Below, one piece after another: positions 12,987-25,800 of a stretch of DNA of 64,000 bases. The stretch covers positions 62,001 through 126,000 of the forward strand of contig JADJOD010000015.1 in the NCBI GenBank assembly GCA_016713985.1, in the 5' to 3' direction. The position numbers were made by a program, and so were the translations under genes. How positions within the stretch are numbered: position 1 is the first letter of the stretch; every line of letters begins with the position of its first letter. The notes under the pieces are model-generated. The model had not been told where the DNA came from, made no database searches, and was given only the letters and a program-made list of their open reading frames with translations. The stretch comes from Lewinellaceae bacterium (GTDB lineage Bacteria > Bacteroidota > Bacteroidia > Chitinophagales > Saprospiraceae).

Positions 12987-13520
12987 TAACTCCCATCCAG
13001 ATACTCCAGGGGGTAGCGTTTCTTCCACGTTTTTTAACAACAAAAATGCCGACGAGGTGTCGGACAAAGTGGCATAACTCATTTTTTGTTTTAGGAGATT
13101 GTCGAAGTTCGCCAGATTGCGGGCGTTCAGGGTGAAAACTTCTTTTAATGTTTTTGCGCCGGCCAGGATATGGATATTGTTGGGGTGTCGCTCCTCTGAC
13201 TTCTTCATTAGCATTTCCAGCGTGCCGATCCGTTTATTTTCCTCTTCAATACCTTTTATCGCGTTGTCCACTTTCTGCGACAGGTCAGTCAGTTCGCTGC
13301 TGATGGAAACGAGCCGTTCGAATACTTTTTCGATGTGGATCACCACGCCCATAATAAACAGGCGTAAAAGCGATTGTGCAGATTGCTTCCGCGCCGCTAT
13401 GTTCCGATCCGGCAGAACTGACCACGAGTGCTTTCAATCAGTAGCAAGGCCAGGCTGAGATGAGTCAGCAACATGCTCGTGATTTTTTGCCATTTAGAAT
13501 CTTCCTGTTTCATTGTTTAG

Positions 13521-14696
13521 TCAGTCTGCGGAACCGGTGATTTGTTTTGTAACAGTCATTAAAAAATCAAAATTTTGTTCGTCCGAAGGTATCGTGATCC
13601 GGAATGTATTTTTAACTAAGTTTGGAATTCCGTCCTGATACACCATTGCCCGCACGGCAATTCCGTTATTTTCGTATTCTTCGGCCAGTTTCAGGTCTTC
13701 AACGAGCAGCGAATTCCGGTAGCCGCCATAGTGCATGACCGAGTATTTTTCCAGAAAGCGAATATACTCGTCCATATTGCGTATCACGGATTGCACGACC
13801 TGTTTTTTAAATTCCTTGTGCCTGAAATTGTAATAAGCCATGGCGAGTGATATTTCACTGATGTCGTAAGGGCCCATGTGTGCCCGGAGCGTTTCGATAT
13901 TGCCGGGCGCCGATAATACGTATCCGATCCGGTGGTTGGCCAGCGCGTACACTTTGGAAAAGGTCCTGGCAATGATAATATTTTGATGCCCCCGCTTTAG
14001 CAGTTCTATCCCGTTTTCCATTTCATACTTGTCCGGATTTATTCTGTTGGCGGCATAAGAACCATACGCTTCGTCGAGGATAAATAAGGTGCGCGGAAAT
14101 GTGGTGATCAGGGATTGCAACGCATCAAATGGAATGAGTGCACCGGTAGGGTTGTTGGGATTGCAGATATAACAGATCGGCGAACCCTCCGATAAACATT
14201 TTGCCATATCGTCTATCGGGAAACTCGTCTCGTAGCGCGTATTGTCCACCTTCGCGATATGAAACAAAGGCATGTACAGGCCCCGGCCACGTTGAAAGGC
14301 GTAAGTATAAGCCGGCCAGAAACCGGGGGTGGGTACCGTTATCATCTCGCCGGGGGCCGAATAAACGTCGTATATATACGTCATAATGTTCATGATGCCG
14401 TTCCCGATCAGTACATTATTTGTGCCGACACCCAGTTCACCCGCGATCTCTTCCACCAGCGCCTTTTCGATCATCTTGGAAGGATAACGATTACTTTCCT
14501 GGATCGGGAAATCGGCTTTCCGATACCTGTCGGCCGCTTCCAGCGAAACGGCGGGAGGTAAAGTGGTCTCTTCCCTGTCCAGGTTTAATTTGAAATACGG
14601 CCTTACGGGCGGTACGTATGCCCATAGCGGATTGGCATGCAAGGTGCCCGGTTCGTGCCTCGAACGGAATAAAGGTTGAATGTTTGGAATATCCAT
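13521..14696 (-). CDS. PLP-dependent class I/II aminotransferase (HisC-like)
   Basis: A protein of 391 residues with fold-type I aminotransferase motifs: GNG (98-100), CNPNNPTG (178-185), DEAYGSY (208-214) and ARTFSKVYALANHRIGYV, in which Lys248 is the expected PLP-binding lysine. The NPNNPTG and FSK...RIGY arrangement is that of histidinol-phosphate aminotransferases and related amino acid transaminases. The substrate cannot be fixed, because no histidine genes are nearby. It is upstream of, and probably cotranscribed with, the interrupted gene at 11413-13513. Confidence 0.88.
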   Translation of the reverse strand: MDIPNIQPLFRSRHEPGTLHANPLWAYVPPVRPYFKLNLDREETTLPPAVSLEAADRYRKADFPIQESNRYPSKMIEKALVEEIAGELGVGTNNVLIGNGIMNIMTYIYDVYSAPGEMITVPTPGFWPAYTYAFQRGRGLYMPLFHIAKVDNTRYETSFPIDDMAKCLSEGSPICYICNPNNPTGALIPFDALQSLITTFPRTLFILDEAYGSYAANRINPDKYEMENGIELLKRGHQNIIIARTFSKVYALANHRIGYVLSAPGNIETLRAHMGPYDISEISLAMAYYNFRHKEFKKQVVQSVIRNMDEYIRFLEKYSVMHYGGYRNSLLVEDLKLAEEYENNGIAVRAMVYQDGIPNLVKNTFRITIPSDEQNFDFLMTVTKQITGSAD

Positions 14697-15469
14697 ATTT
14701 CAATACGGCTTGTAAGGAATAAAGTCGACATATTTCGAATGCTATACGATATATCCGCTGATCAATGCCCGGAAAAAATATTAATCTACAGGGCTGGAGT
14801 CAATCGGAATAATAAAATGTTACACGGGCAAAATTATCCAAAGTGTTGTATTTGTGCGTATAAACGAAGCAATTTATTGTGATTGTTGTTAAGGCATCTG
14901 CCAACCCTCCGGCTTGCCCGCCAAACCCCGCCCCGCTCTCGCGAAGCCCCGCCTCAAGCGCAACCATCCCTCCAACTTGGCCGCCCCCCCCCACCTTCCC
15001 GGCGCATTGGAACCGAAAAACCCATTCCGGTCGTAATATACCCAATGCCCCAAACGCAACAGATAATATTCCGCCCCCAGCCGCGAACAAAATTTTTTCC
15101 ACCACACGATAACAAAACAAACAAATGAATTTATTACGTTTGCGTCATCACGCCATTCATTAATCTGTTCACCATATTAACCTGCCAACCTATGAAATAT
15201 ACCCTCCCCGGCAGTAGTGTGAAAACCATCTTTCCGGTTTGACCGGCAAAAATGCCCCTGCGTGCTCGTGTAAGGCCCCGCCTGCTCTACCGGATATTTC
15301 CATGCTCACAGATTCGGCGCAGATTCTTTTTCGCAGATTCTGCACCGACTTTTCTGCGTATAATCTGCGCATTTTTCTGTGTAAAATCTGTGAGCAATAA
15401 AAATGTTGCCGCCTCGCGCAAAACCTCCGCGTAAAACAATCCGAAATAATCATCACAAAACACCGCATC
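14697..15469. repeat. Gene-free stretch with diverged GC-rich repeats and a long hairpin
   Basis: 14697-14888 shows nothing. 14889-15060 is a third, more diverged copy of the dispersed repeat (CCCCGCCTCA, CAACCATCCCTCCAACTTGG, GGCGCATTGG). 15180-15295 has further related fragments (GGTTTGACCGG, GGCCCCGCCTG). 15298-15400 is a degenerate inverted repeat whose ends read CTCACAGATT and AATCTGTGAG, with several inner CGCAGATT or AATCTGCG units. Short direct ORFs here are GC-skew artefacts. Confidence 0.5.
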
Positions 15470-15688
15470 ATGACTTTTCTCGAACACCTCGAACTGCTCC
15501 GCCGTATAGACGGACTCATTCACCTCAAAGCCACCGGGCGTTACGACGCTTTCGCCGGACGTATCGGCATCTCCGTCGCCTCCCTTTTCAGGCGCCTCGA
15601 CGAACTCAAAACCCTCGGCGCAGAAATCGAATACTGCCACCGGCGACAATCCTATTATTACAGCAATACTTTTTCGTTCCGGCACTGA
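15470..15688 (+). CDS. Small HTH DNA-binding protein
   Basis: 72 residues. The first 60 have a winged-helix pattern: an N-terminal helix LEHLELLRRIDGLI, then RYDAFAGRIGISVASLFRRL as helix-turn-recognition helix, and a wing ending ECHRR/SYYYS-like (EIEYCHRRQSYYYS). Small HTH_11-like proteins of this kind are common in Bacteroidota next to secreted-protein genes. It lies 133 bases upstream of the giant secreted gene and could regulate it, which is inference from position. Confidence 0.65.
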   Translation: MTFLEHLELLRRIDGLIHLKATGRYDAFAGRIGISVASLFRRLDELKTLGAEIEYCHRRQSYYYSNTFSFRH

Positions 15689-15821
15689 AAAAAATCGGCC
15701 ATTCTCAGTTTTTGAGAAGAGCCCGCCCAACATTTGCCTCCGGGAAAACGAAATATTAACCCACACCCTTTCCACGGGCGTCATCCCCCCGTAGAAAACG
15801 GCTAAACAATCCGATATAGCC

Positions 15822-18800
15822 ATGAATATCAGAAATACACCCTTCATCCTGATCCTACTCCTGTCCGCGCGGACCCTTTTGTTGGCCGGGAACCCCGAAC
15901 ACCCCGTACCCGGCTGCTCCGAACCCGCCGGTTTCGCCTGGACTGCCGTCACCCACGAGTCCGTCACCGTTCGGTGGGATTCCGCTGCGGCCGGCACCGT
16001 TCGTTTCGAACTGGTCGCAATCAAAAAAGGCGCCTCCACCAAACTCGCGTTTAAAAACCCGGCCCGCGTGGACACCGGCAATACCCACACCTTCGGCGGC
16101 TTGGACATCAACACGGCCTACGACCTCTTTATCCGCCGCGTTTGCCAGAGCGCCATACCCGGCGACCTCGATTACAGCGACTGGGTGCGGATCAGCGCCA
16201 AAACCGCCGCCGCCGTTCCCATGGATTGTAGCTTCGACACCACTTTAGTCGCCATAAGCCAGGTCACCCACGAACGTTTTAACCTGAACCTCTCCCCGCC
16301 GCGTAAGCTCTCCCCCAACGGCCGCCGCCTGCTGCTCCGATACCGCCTCACCGCCGTGCCACCCGGCTACAACCCACCCACCATACTCGGACAATGGCAG
16401 GAACGCCTGATCTCCGACGAAAATAAACTGTACGTCGATCACCTGTACCAGGGCGGTACCTATGACGTGTACGTAAAACAATTGCGCGACGGGAGTTATA
16501 TGGAGTATACGAGGGCGTGTAAAGAGGTGGGGCCGTTGCAGGTGGTGATTGCCTCGCGGGAGCGGGATTGCGACTATGCACAAAACGTGACATTGAGCTG
16601 CACCGGGGCGGATTTTGTCACCCTGCATTTTTGAAGGGCCTGCTTTGGGTATGATTCGTTGCGGTACTTAGTCGCTATCAAACCCCTCGCGGGAACGGAC
16701 GATGACTGGAAATTCTACTACCACTTTTTAGGTTCGGATTTCACCATCGGCGACCTGGAAGAACAAACTACATACGAGGTCAGCGCCTACCTGCTCGTGG
16801 GGAAGTCAGGATTCAGTTACGACTATATCTGTAGCGAGGTGATCGTCGCTCCTTTTACCACCTACCCGCGCAGTAGTATCACTGATGTGGATGGCGACGA
16901 CATTCCGGACGCCTGCGATCCCGATGATGACGACGGGCCTCTGGGTGATACAGACAACGACGGCATTGCCAACCAGGACGATGACGACACGCCACAGAAT
17001 CCTTTTCCCCAGATGCCGCAACTAAAATGCGGCCAGGCGGCAAACATTCCTGTCCCGGCCCCGGCGCATTTGCTGGTATCCGCGAGTGAAGGTGAAATAT
17101 TCTTCATCAACGGTTTCCCGATTCTGCTTGACGAGGTTTCCGGCGGGCAAGGTACTTTTTCCGGCAGGGGTGTGGTGGGTTTGCCCTTTGATCAGGCGAA
17201 ATACTTGGAAGTCGAATTTAATAACGTTCAGGTGGATAGTCAACGGACCATCATTAATGGTACGGTCAACGGTATATCACAAAACCTGGGCAACTTCCCT
17301 AATATTACACTCGATACGGTCACTTTTGGCGATGACCGGTTTTGCAGAGAGATACCCGAAGAGGAAGGTTTTGATGAAAACGGGATTTGGACGACAACGA
17401 ATAGTGAATATAATCCTTTGGGATTCAACCAGGAAGGAGAATATCAGATGCCGCCGTATCAGGGATGGGAAGAGGGTAATCCTTATGATCCGAATTATGA
17501 TCCAAATGGGTTTGATGCGGATGGAAATCATATTGATACCGGGACACCCTATAACTCAAGTGGTTGTAGCCAGGTAGGATTAGATTCCTTAGGGCAACCT
17601 TGTGATCCATCAGGTCAAGGGCCATATTATTGGCTTGCTCAGGGAACAACACAAGAAGGGATTGCATTGGCAAATGAAGTTGAAGATTCTATTCGCCCGA
17701 TGGTATTGGCGAGGCTGGCTGAATTAATATTGATATACACGGATTCTATGGCTGCAACTAAAATCCGTTGCGACCTTACACGGGATTCCTTGAGGGATTA
17801 TTTTTATGGTTTGGGTTATACAGATGATAGAGACAGGGTTTTCATCTTTGGACCCAGTGATAAATGGTTCAAATAAGGAATGAGCCAGGAATTTAAGGAA
17901 AAACCGGAAAACCTTGGGATAACACTTGATAGGGATACATATGAAGAATATTTAGAAAGCACGCATATTAACTTATATAACTGTGACCTTGAATTGCTTA
18001 GGTTTGAAGCGCTTTTGTACATTATTAATCAATTAAAAGTAGAACCCGGGATTTCTGAAGTAGTTGACAATTTGAAAGGCTTAATTCAAAGATTTTCGCC
18101 GGATGAAGTATTGTATTATTCAGAAATCAATAACCTGAAAAACTGGGTAATTAGTAAAACAGATTCAATTATCATCAGCGAACGTATAAAAAGCCAATCA
18201 ACAGGCTCAATAGATGAAATAGGCTCTGAATTTAATAAATCGGCAGGAAAATTCTTTAACATTAGGAACTATTCCCATTGCATGGCAAGTGTTATGCCAA
18301 ACCATCAGATTAATAACATATTAATTGGGCAATCATTTGAGACAACATGGCAAGACATGATTTTTGAATACCACCAAGGTAGGTATCAGGTTTCAGGCAT
18401 TGATAGGGCTTTTTTTCTGGAAAGTATTTGTAAATCGCGAAAAATTGCTACAAATCTAGGCACATCAGTTGTTTCGACCAGCCTGCTCCCTCTTGAAATT
18501 TCTAAGGATGTTCTTGGACAGACATATACTATTTACTTGGATAATATTTCACTTACTCCGGATGGAGGATTTGTTGACATCTACATAATCATTAATACCC
18601 ATCCATCACCAGATCGTCTCGTTTTCAAAGCATTAAAAATCCCGTTTGGACCCTCCGGTTTCCTCGGCGAAACTAAATTACTACTTGGATCAAATGTCGG
18701 AATTGCTATAAACAACGCAATAAAGATGAACCTGCTTGGGAATAGTAACACATTTGTTTCAGTGGATTGTGATGGCTTTTCAGGATTGAGTGTGGATGGC

Positions 18801-21800
18801 GATGTAGAATTTTGTCGAAATTATATTATCCCACTAACTCCAGGGACTTTAACACCTAAGCCTGAAACCGAATCTGTTAAAGCACACTTTCTTGTCCAAA
18901 TGCCAGCATGGGGAGAATTTGTAGTGGAACTAAACATCGATCCATTTGCGATTACAAAACATGATAGTATAAAATGGCAAGTGAACAGGGCGGTTTTTGA
19001 TTTTAGCAGTTCATATACACCCGGGTATATCAGTTTTCCATCCAATTATTCTTCCCCTTTTGTTTATAACAATAATGGCATTATTACTCCATCTGGGTTG
19101 TGGAAAGGGTTTTACCTTGATGATATATCTGTCACACTTCCCAAACAATTTGGAAATAATACTGGTACAGAAATCACAATTGGAGCCAAGGACATTATTT
19201 TTGATGATACAGGGCTCACCGGTAAAGTATTTGCAGCTCTCTGTTGTCTCTTTGTGAGGGCAATTTAAGCGGCTGGGCATTTTCTATCGATACTTTTGCC
19301 ATACAAGTTACCAACAATCGACTTGATGGATTTATGTTCAATGGATTACTGAACCTACCCATATTTTCTCATGGAAACAACGATTGTGTACAATCAAGCG
19401 AATGTATTCAATATGAAGCAGCTGTTTTGCCAGGAAATTTATATCGATTTTCAGTAAAACCGATCGGTATGTATCAGGCAAATATTTGGAAAGCGACCGT
19501 ATCTATTGAACCAAATTCTGAAATAGAATTAAGATATCAAAATGGCATATTCAAGGCCTCCGCGACACTGAATGGTTCTGTTAGCATTGATGGAGACCTT
19601 GGGCAAAATCTCATGGCCTCTATTCCCGATATTACTTTTCAGGGTTTGGTTTTGCGAAACCAGACACCATATTTTGAGCCCGGGTTGTGGAGCGTACCAG
19701 ATGCATCGGTAGGTATAGGCTTCGGGGGCTATGGTTTAACTATTGATAGCATTAGAATGGCCAAAGTCCCAAATGTGGATAACAGAGCTAATATGAAATT
19801 AAGGGTTGGTTTAATCATAGTTGATAGTGATATCGGTCAGATTATGGTTGATGGGGGATTTCAACTAAGGGGCAAGTTGTTGATTGAAAATAATCGACAA
19901 CGATGGGTCTATGATGGCCTTTCAATTGATGATATTGTTATTGACGCAAGTTTCCCTGGTGTAGATAGAGTATATGGCAAACTGATATTTTTTGGGCAAG
20001 ACCAGCCGCACCCGTCCCTCGGCAGAGGCTTTTCGGGGAAAGTAATGGTAGATTTTCAAGGTATGGATGTAGAACTTGCGGCTTTAGGCGTGTTTGGAAA
20101 CATGGGGACTTATAAATATTTCATGATAGATGCTCTTGCTAAGTTTAATCCTGGTCTTGGAACCGGAGCACTTCAATTGATCGGGTTTGGTGGCGGCGCT
20201 TCCTATCATATGGATATTATAGGTGATTTGGATGCTGGCCTGCCCTCCGATATCGCCAATATTGATCCAACAACAATTAATTTAGGAACCTCATTGTCGG
20301 GACTGGTTTATTCGCCTGATGAAACTAGGGGCATTAATATTCATGCAACTGTTGTTCTGGCCCTTGCGAAAAAAGAAGCGTTTAATGTGAATGCAACTTT
20401 TGGGATGAGTTTTTATTCAAGCGGAGGGCTTGACCAGGTTTATTTCAAAGGTACTGCAAAATTCATGGATGAGTTAGACTTCTCTGCCGCACCTAAATTT
20501 TTAGGTGATAGCACTCCGAACGTACCAACGGAAATATGCGCATTTGTATATATGTCATATGCATTCGGCGAGAAAAAATTTCATGGAAACTTTAAAGTAA
20601 AAATAGATGCAGCCGGTGTGTTAACTGGTGAGGGTGAAGCTGAATTATTGATACAACCTGGCTACTGGTTTATCAATGTTGGCACGCCCCAGCAACCAAT
20701 TCACGTTAAATTTTCGATCCCTAAACTAAAAATTACCGTCGCTGAAGTTGCTTTTTACTTTGACATAGGGAAAAATATCCCGCCATTTCCCGGCTTACCT
20801 GGGAATGTGGCGTCTCTTACAGGATTAGGTAATATTGTCGCGAATGAAGCATTAAGAAGAACAGGGAACGGCTTTGCAACTGGCCTTCGGTTTAGCGCCA
20901 CTACGGATGAACTAACGTTTCTGATTTTCTATGCGCGCTTTGATTTAGGATTAGGGTTTGATTTAATGGTACAAGATTACGGCGATGCAGTTTGTATCAA
21001 TAATGGAGGGGAACCGTTAGGGATTAACGGATGGTATGCGTCCGGCCAATTATGGGCGTATGTGCATGGTGAAGTCGGTATTAAAGTACGATTGTGGGGG
21101 AAAACGAGGCATTTCGATATATTAAATTTGTCTGTTGCGGCAGCGCTTCAAGCCAAATTTCCCAACCCTTTTTATGCAAGAGGCGCAGTTGGAGGTAAAT
21201 ATCGAATATTAGGTGGCCTGGTAAAAGGTAGTTGTCGCTTCGAATTCAAAATGGGTGAAGAATGCCAAATACAAGGAGGAAGCGACCCGTGGGCAGATCA
21301 GGCGGTGATTCTTGACATAGAGCCAATTGATAGTTTAGAAAATGTTCATACATTAACAATTCCTAAGGTAACTTTTACGGTACCGTTGAATGAAAATTTA
21401 AATGACGGTAGTAATGCCTGGCGAGCCGAATTGGTATATGCTAACATAGTTAAAGGAGGCTTAATTCTAAATGATGAAGAAACCTTGCAAGAGGGGAAAA
21501 CTCTGCTCGAAGTCAAACCTGTTAATGCTTTAAGCGCTAATAAATGGTTTGTATTTAAGGTCAAAGTTAGGGTGCTTAAAAATGGAGAAGTATTCAAGTT
21601 TGAAGAAAAGGAAGTCTCATTTAAAACGGGTGATTCACCCAATATTATCCCTGCCGATAATGTGCAATATGCATACCCGTTTGACGGCCAGTACAACTTT
21701 TACAAAAATGAACACCCTGGCGGTAAAGGATTTATCGCTCTTAAGTTTGGTCAACCCGAATTATTTCAAATTGCCCCGCCTGGATTTACAAGGATGATGC

Positions 21801-22789
21801 GTCTTATTAGACTTAGTAATAATACGGAGACCCGATTCCCATTTACTTATGATGCTCCGCTTAGAAAAGTTGTGTTTTCAATGCCGTCAAATTTACAGCC
21901 TGGAGAAGTTTATAGGTTAGAAATGATAAATGATAATAATGATGGTTTATTGGGGGCGAATGATAGTAGCGGAAGCGAAAGTAATGAGAATGGCTTGGAG
22001 CCAATTGTGCCACCGGTGATGTATCAAATTTATTTCAGAGTGAGTGAGTATAACAAAATTGCAGATAAGATAGAGGATTTAAAACAAAACTTGCAAGTTT
22101 CAACCTATTCAACGGGTTGGATTCGTGCTAAATCAACACTTTCTGAACCTTTTGATCACTTTGAAGTATATGGTAGCATAAATGGAGAAGAGTTGTTAAC
22201 TACATCCCTAAATTTGAATAACTTAGATTGGTTTAATCAAAACAAAACCTATCTAAAATTAACATACAATTACCAACAGGAACCTGTCAGCAGCTCTGAG
22301 GCCTGTTACCTGAACCAATTTACCAACACCTATAATAATTTTGACCAACAAAATTTTGCATTTTCCGCTATTGGTTTTGAAGAGCCGTTAGGAAATCCAA
22401 TATTAAAAGTGTCTCAAGATGGAGATATCCCTGTATTAGGCACAGTAAACCAATTTTTAGATTTTACCTCGTTAAATGCTTTCAGCGTGATGTGGGGAGA
22501 TATGAAAATGGATTTGCTCTCTTACAAAACACTCAAATGTAGCGGAAGCAGCTGGTATGGAACCTCGGCCTTGAATTGTAGTAATTTTACATATTGCTGT
22601 GCAAATAGTGGCCAACAGGGTTGTTGCACATCTATTTGTGCATTTGAAGGCAACCCCAACCTGGCGCAAATCGCAGATAATGATATGCCTGTGCCGTCAA
22701 GTGGTTCAAAATTTCAGGTATCCGTAAAATATACCATCCCTGGATTTGGGCTGACAACTAGTAAAATAATTGAAATTGTTAAACCATAA
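15822..22789 (+). CDS. Giant secreted protein (about 2,320 residues) with Fn3-like and TSP3-like domains, frame-broken
   Basis: The signal peptide is MNIRNTPFILILLLSA. Two fibronectin-III-like domains follow (residues about 30-130 and 140-250). Around 16880-17010 there is a run of Asp-rich calcium-binding thrombospondin type 3 motifs (DVDGDDIPDACDPDDDD, DTDNDGIANQDDDD). The rest is long, beta-rich and Gly-rich, with a Cys-rich end (CCANSGQQGCC). No T9SS sorting domain is visible at the C-terminus. In-frame stops occur at 16632-16634 (TGA) and 17874-17876 (TAA), and a frame change lies near 19230-19250. Sequence continues sensibly on both sides, so I read it as one gene. From about 17.4 kb the base composition becomes markedly more AT-rich, which fits acquired DNA. 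The toxin-bearing gene starts 12 bases after its stop. Confidence 0.65.
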
Positions 22790-22801
22790 AAACTGTTATA
22801 T

Positions 22802-25800
22802 ATGAATGCCGTTTCAATAAAAAACCATTTCATACTCCTCATAAACTTTATTCTCCCTTTTTATCTGATCGGACAAATAAATGTTCATCAGGGAATTCTT
22901 TACGTCGACCCTATTGGTGCATCAAGCGGGTTTCCAACGGCAGCTATGACAGCCAATATTCAAGAGCATTTAGACCGACTCCTTTCCGATAAGGGGGAAA
23001 AAGTCAATGTTCTCATCCTTTCGCAAGAATGCCCAAGACTGGAATATGTACTTATTGATGGAGAAGGATATTGGATTGGTCCTGAGTACAACGGTTCAAA
23101 TATCTGGTGCAAAGTAAGCGACCCCAAATCTAAGGCAATTCAGATTCTGCCCGGGAATGGACTTGCGTATAATACCGCTACTTATACTGCTTATTCATCT
23201 GGAAACACTTCTAATGGGATTTGGCAAGGCCTGCATTTTAATGAGCCATGGCAGCCACATAATACGAAGTATTATTGCTTGATTCATCAAGCCCTTAATC
23301 GAATTTATGGTGATAGTACAACAGTGCCCTCATTAGAAAACTGTGGAGATAATATGGTTTCAGATTTAGATAACTCAATTACTCAACCAAAATTATATCT
23401 GGATGGTCAATCGCTGCCGGCCCAAGATATTCAGGGTGCGCTTCGGCAATCTAAATCGGCTTTTTGCACTAATTTATTGTTTTATACTCAATATCTTCAT
23501 ACAAGGGATTTGGATTCCGAAACAGTACAGTCTCAACTTGTGAGTGATATTGGAAATGACTATGTTCTGATTATTGCAAAACCCAAAGAAAAATCTGGAG
23601 GGAGTAACATTTACTCTCAAGTATTGGTTGATTTTGGAAAAGGAAACACTCCTTCTTTGGATCATTGCTATCCCACATCGCGAACGCTCTCACAATCGGA
23701 TGAAGATGCATTAGTAAACAAAGTAGTCAATTCCGGCTCGAAACATGATTTTAATAATGTAAAAGAAGGTATAGGCCATTTGCTTGATTTTATACTAACC
23801 TCTGATCTGGACCCTGTGCCTGGAGATGTGAACGGTTGCGACTATGGACAGGCCGGCGGGAATAATGGCAATAATTATCTGAGAGTCAATTTCTCGGAAT
23901 TCGAATTTGACGGACCTGCACTACAATCACCCGCAGGAAATGGTCATGTTACATCATATAATGATTTTAAAGGCACGAACAACGACGTCGAGCAATCATG
24001 TTCAGAAGCAGCGCAGGCGGCAGAAGGGCATGGCTTAAATCTGCAATTCCATGTAGCTTCCGGATGCGGTACAGGTAACGAACAATTTATTGATTCGCGG
24101 AATGATTATGAAGCGAATAACCCTTCCGGAGCGGCAAGCGTGGTATGGATGTACTACGACAAATGCTCGGATAGACTATTCTACGATGTCAAGTTAGGTG
24201 ATGACTTTATGGCACAATTAAATCCAGGTTATGGTATCACAAACGCTGATTCTATTGCCGCGATTAAGGAAGCTATTGAAGAGATGGCAAAAAGCACATT
24301 GGCGAAAGCGTCACAAATAACGAGCTATGAAAATGCAACCCTGGAAGAGGGAGAATACCCGCCGAACCAAAATTTGCTGCCTGGAGGATTTGGCCCTACT
24401 TGTGGAGATGAAGATCCCTGGAAATTCGGGTTGAGAAATCCTGCCGATTTTTCAATTGACTCTATACCAAAGATTTTTGCAGAATACTTGGTTATTCATT
24501 TAGAAATTCTTTGGCATCAGGAAGTCCCTATGCGAGCATGGCACCCGCAGCCTCCTGCAAAATGTATGTTTGATGTGCCGGGTGCTTATGTCGGTTTGGT
24601 AAATGGAGCTTTGGACCAGATTAACGGAAAAACATGGAATCTCATAGGGTTGTTGAACCTTGCTACACAGTTTGCAACAGCAGACGGAAATACCCGAAAA
24701 GAGATATTGAAGGCGCTAGTCAATCCCTTAAACCTCATCCTAGGACAATATACTCAATCAGTTGATTGTATTTTAACGGCTCAATGCCAGGAAGAAAGAA
24801 TTCAATGCTACATCCGGCTGCTTGTTAATGCTTATTTTGATATATTTACAGGAAAATCATTGCTAAGTAGCGTTGGAAATTTGGCGAATGTTGGCAAAGC
24901 AGTTGATGCCGATTTGAAAATGTTTAATAGTGATTTTGATGATGCCTATAATTCGTGGAAAAGAGGCTTGGATGAAACAAAACATCGAGACCATGATGTA
25001 TTTTTAGGGGCACTATCGGAATCTGCACAATATAAGTTAACTTCGCATGCGTCATTGAGTAAAATATGGGAAAAAGTTACTGATGGAATCATAGATGGCG
25101 TTTCAGTACAAGAGTTTAAGGAGTTTTTGGAGCGACTTCCGGCATATAGCAATGCGTCGTTTTATGAGCATTTTGAGAAGGTTTTTATGCCAAATGGGCA
25201 AACAGCGGATCCGGTAAAGTTAAAGGCGTTTATTGATGATGCTAATACAACAAAACCTGCGGAATTTATTAATATCTTTGGGGCTGATGGTAAGAAGTAT
25301 TTAAGCGCATGGGATGAAGCATTTAAAGGCGGGCTTATCCATTTGAGGAAAAATTCGGAATATTTGTTGACAATTAATGAATTTATAAAAGAAAAGAACC
25401 GTTTTATTACATTTTTTCAATATGGCTGTAAATGTTATTTGATCACGCGACAATAAGGCATTACACTAAAAATTATTATTCAAACTTAAATAGCGCATTC
25501 AAGGTTTTGGAGAAATGACTGATGAATTTATTGAATTTAAAAACAAGCTTGACCCTGCATTAGAAAAATTACCAAACTATTTTGGAAATGTATTTCGCGG
25601 GCTAGGCTTGAAAGAATCTAGCCTCGCGAAAGGTTGGGTAAAAGGCCAAACAATTCAGTTTAACAAATTTGTCTCTACAAGTATATCTGAAAGCAAAGCA
25701 ATGGAGTTTATGAATAATAATGGCGGTAGTGTAGTCATAGTAATTCAACCATGCTCTATAGGAAGGCATATTGAACCTATTTCAAACTACCCCAATGAAA

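Larger units (their letters stand above)
11413..13513 (-). pseudogene. Gene of unknown function interrupted by IS630 element
   Basis: The 5' part runs from ATG 13513 to 12989. It includes a short N-terminal segment (MKQEDSKWQK), a hydrophobic stretch near LLRLFIMGVVIHI and a coiled coil. The 3' part runs from 11860 to the stop at 11413 (NAYVTNLHNKTSKG, then RYVIDMDA). The halves are separated by IS630 at a TA dinucleotide. Removing the element brings the frames together, apart from an in-frame TAA at 11855-11857 and indels near 13380 and 11620. The intact product would be about 325 residues. It starts 8 bases after the aminotransferase stop, so the two probably formed an operon. No family recognised. 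Disruption is direct; loss of function is inferred. Confidence 0.7.

Noticed and set aside
15298..15400. Repeated CGCAGATT units as a short CRISPR
   Set aside because: No constant repeat/spacer lengths and no cas genes; the units form one degenerate inverted repeat.
10511..17876. Stop-codon recoding as an explanation for in-frame TAG, TGA and TAA
   Set aside because: All three codons are interrupted genes here and all three also end intact genes elsewhere in the window.
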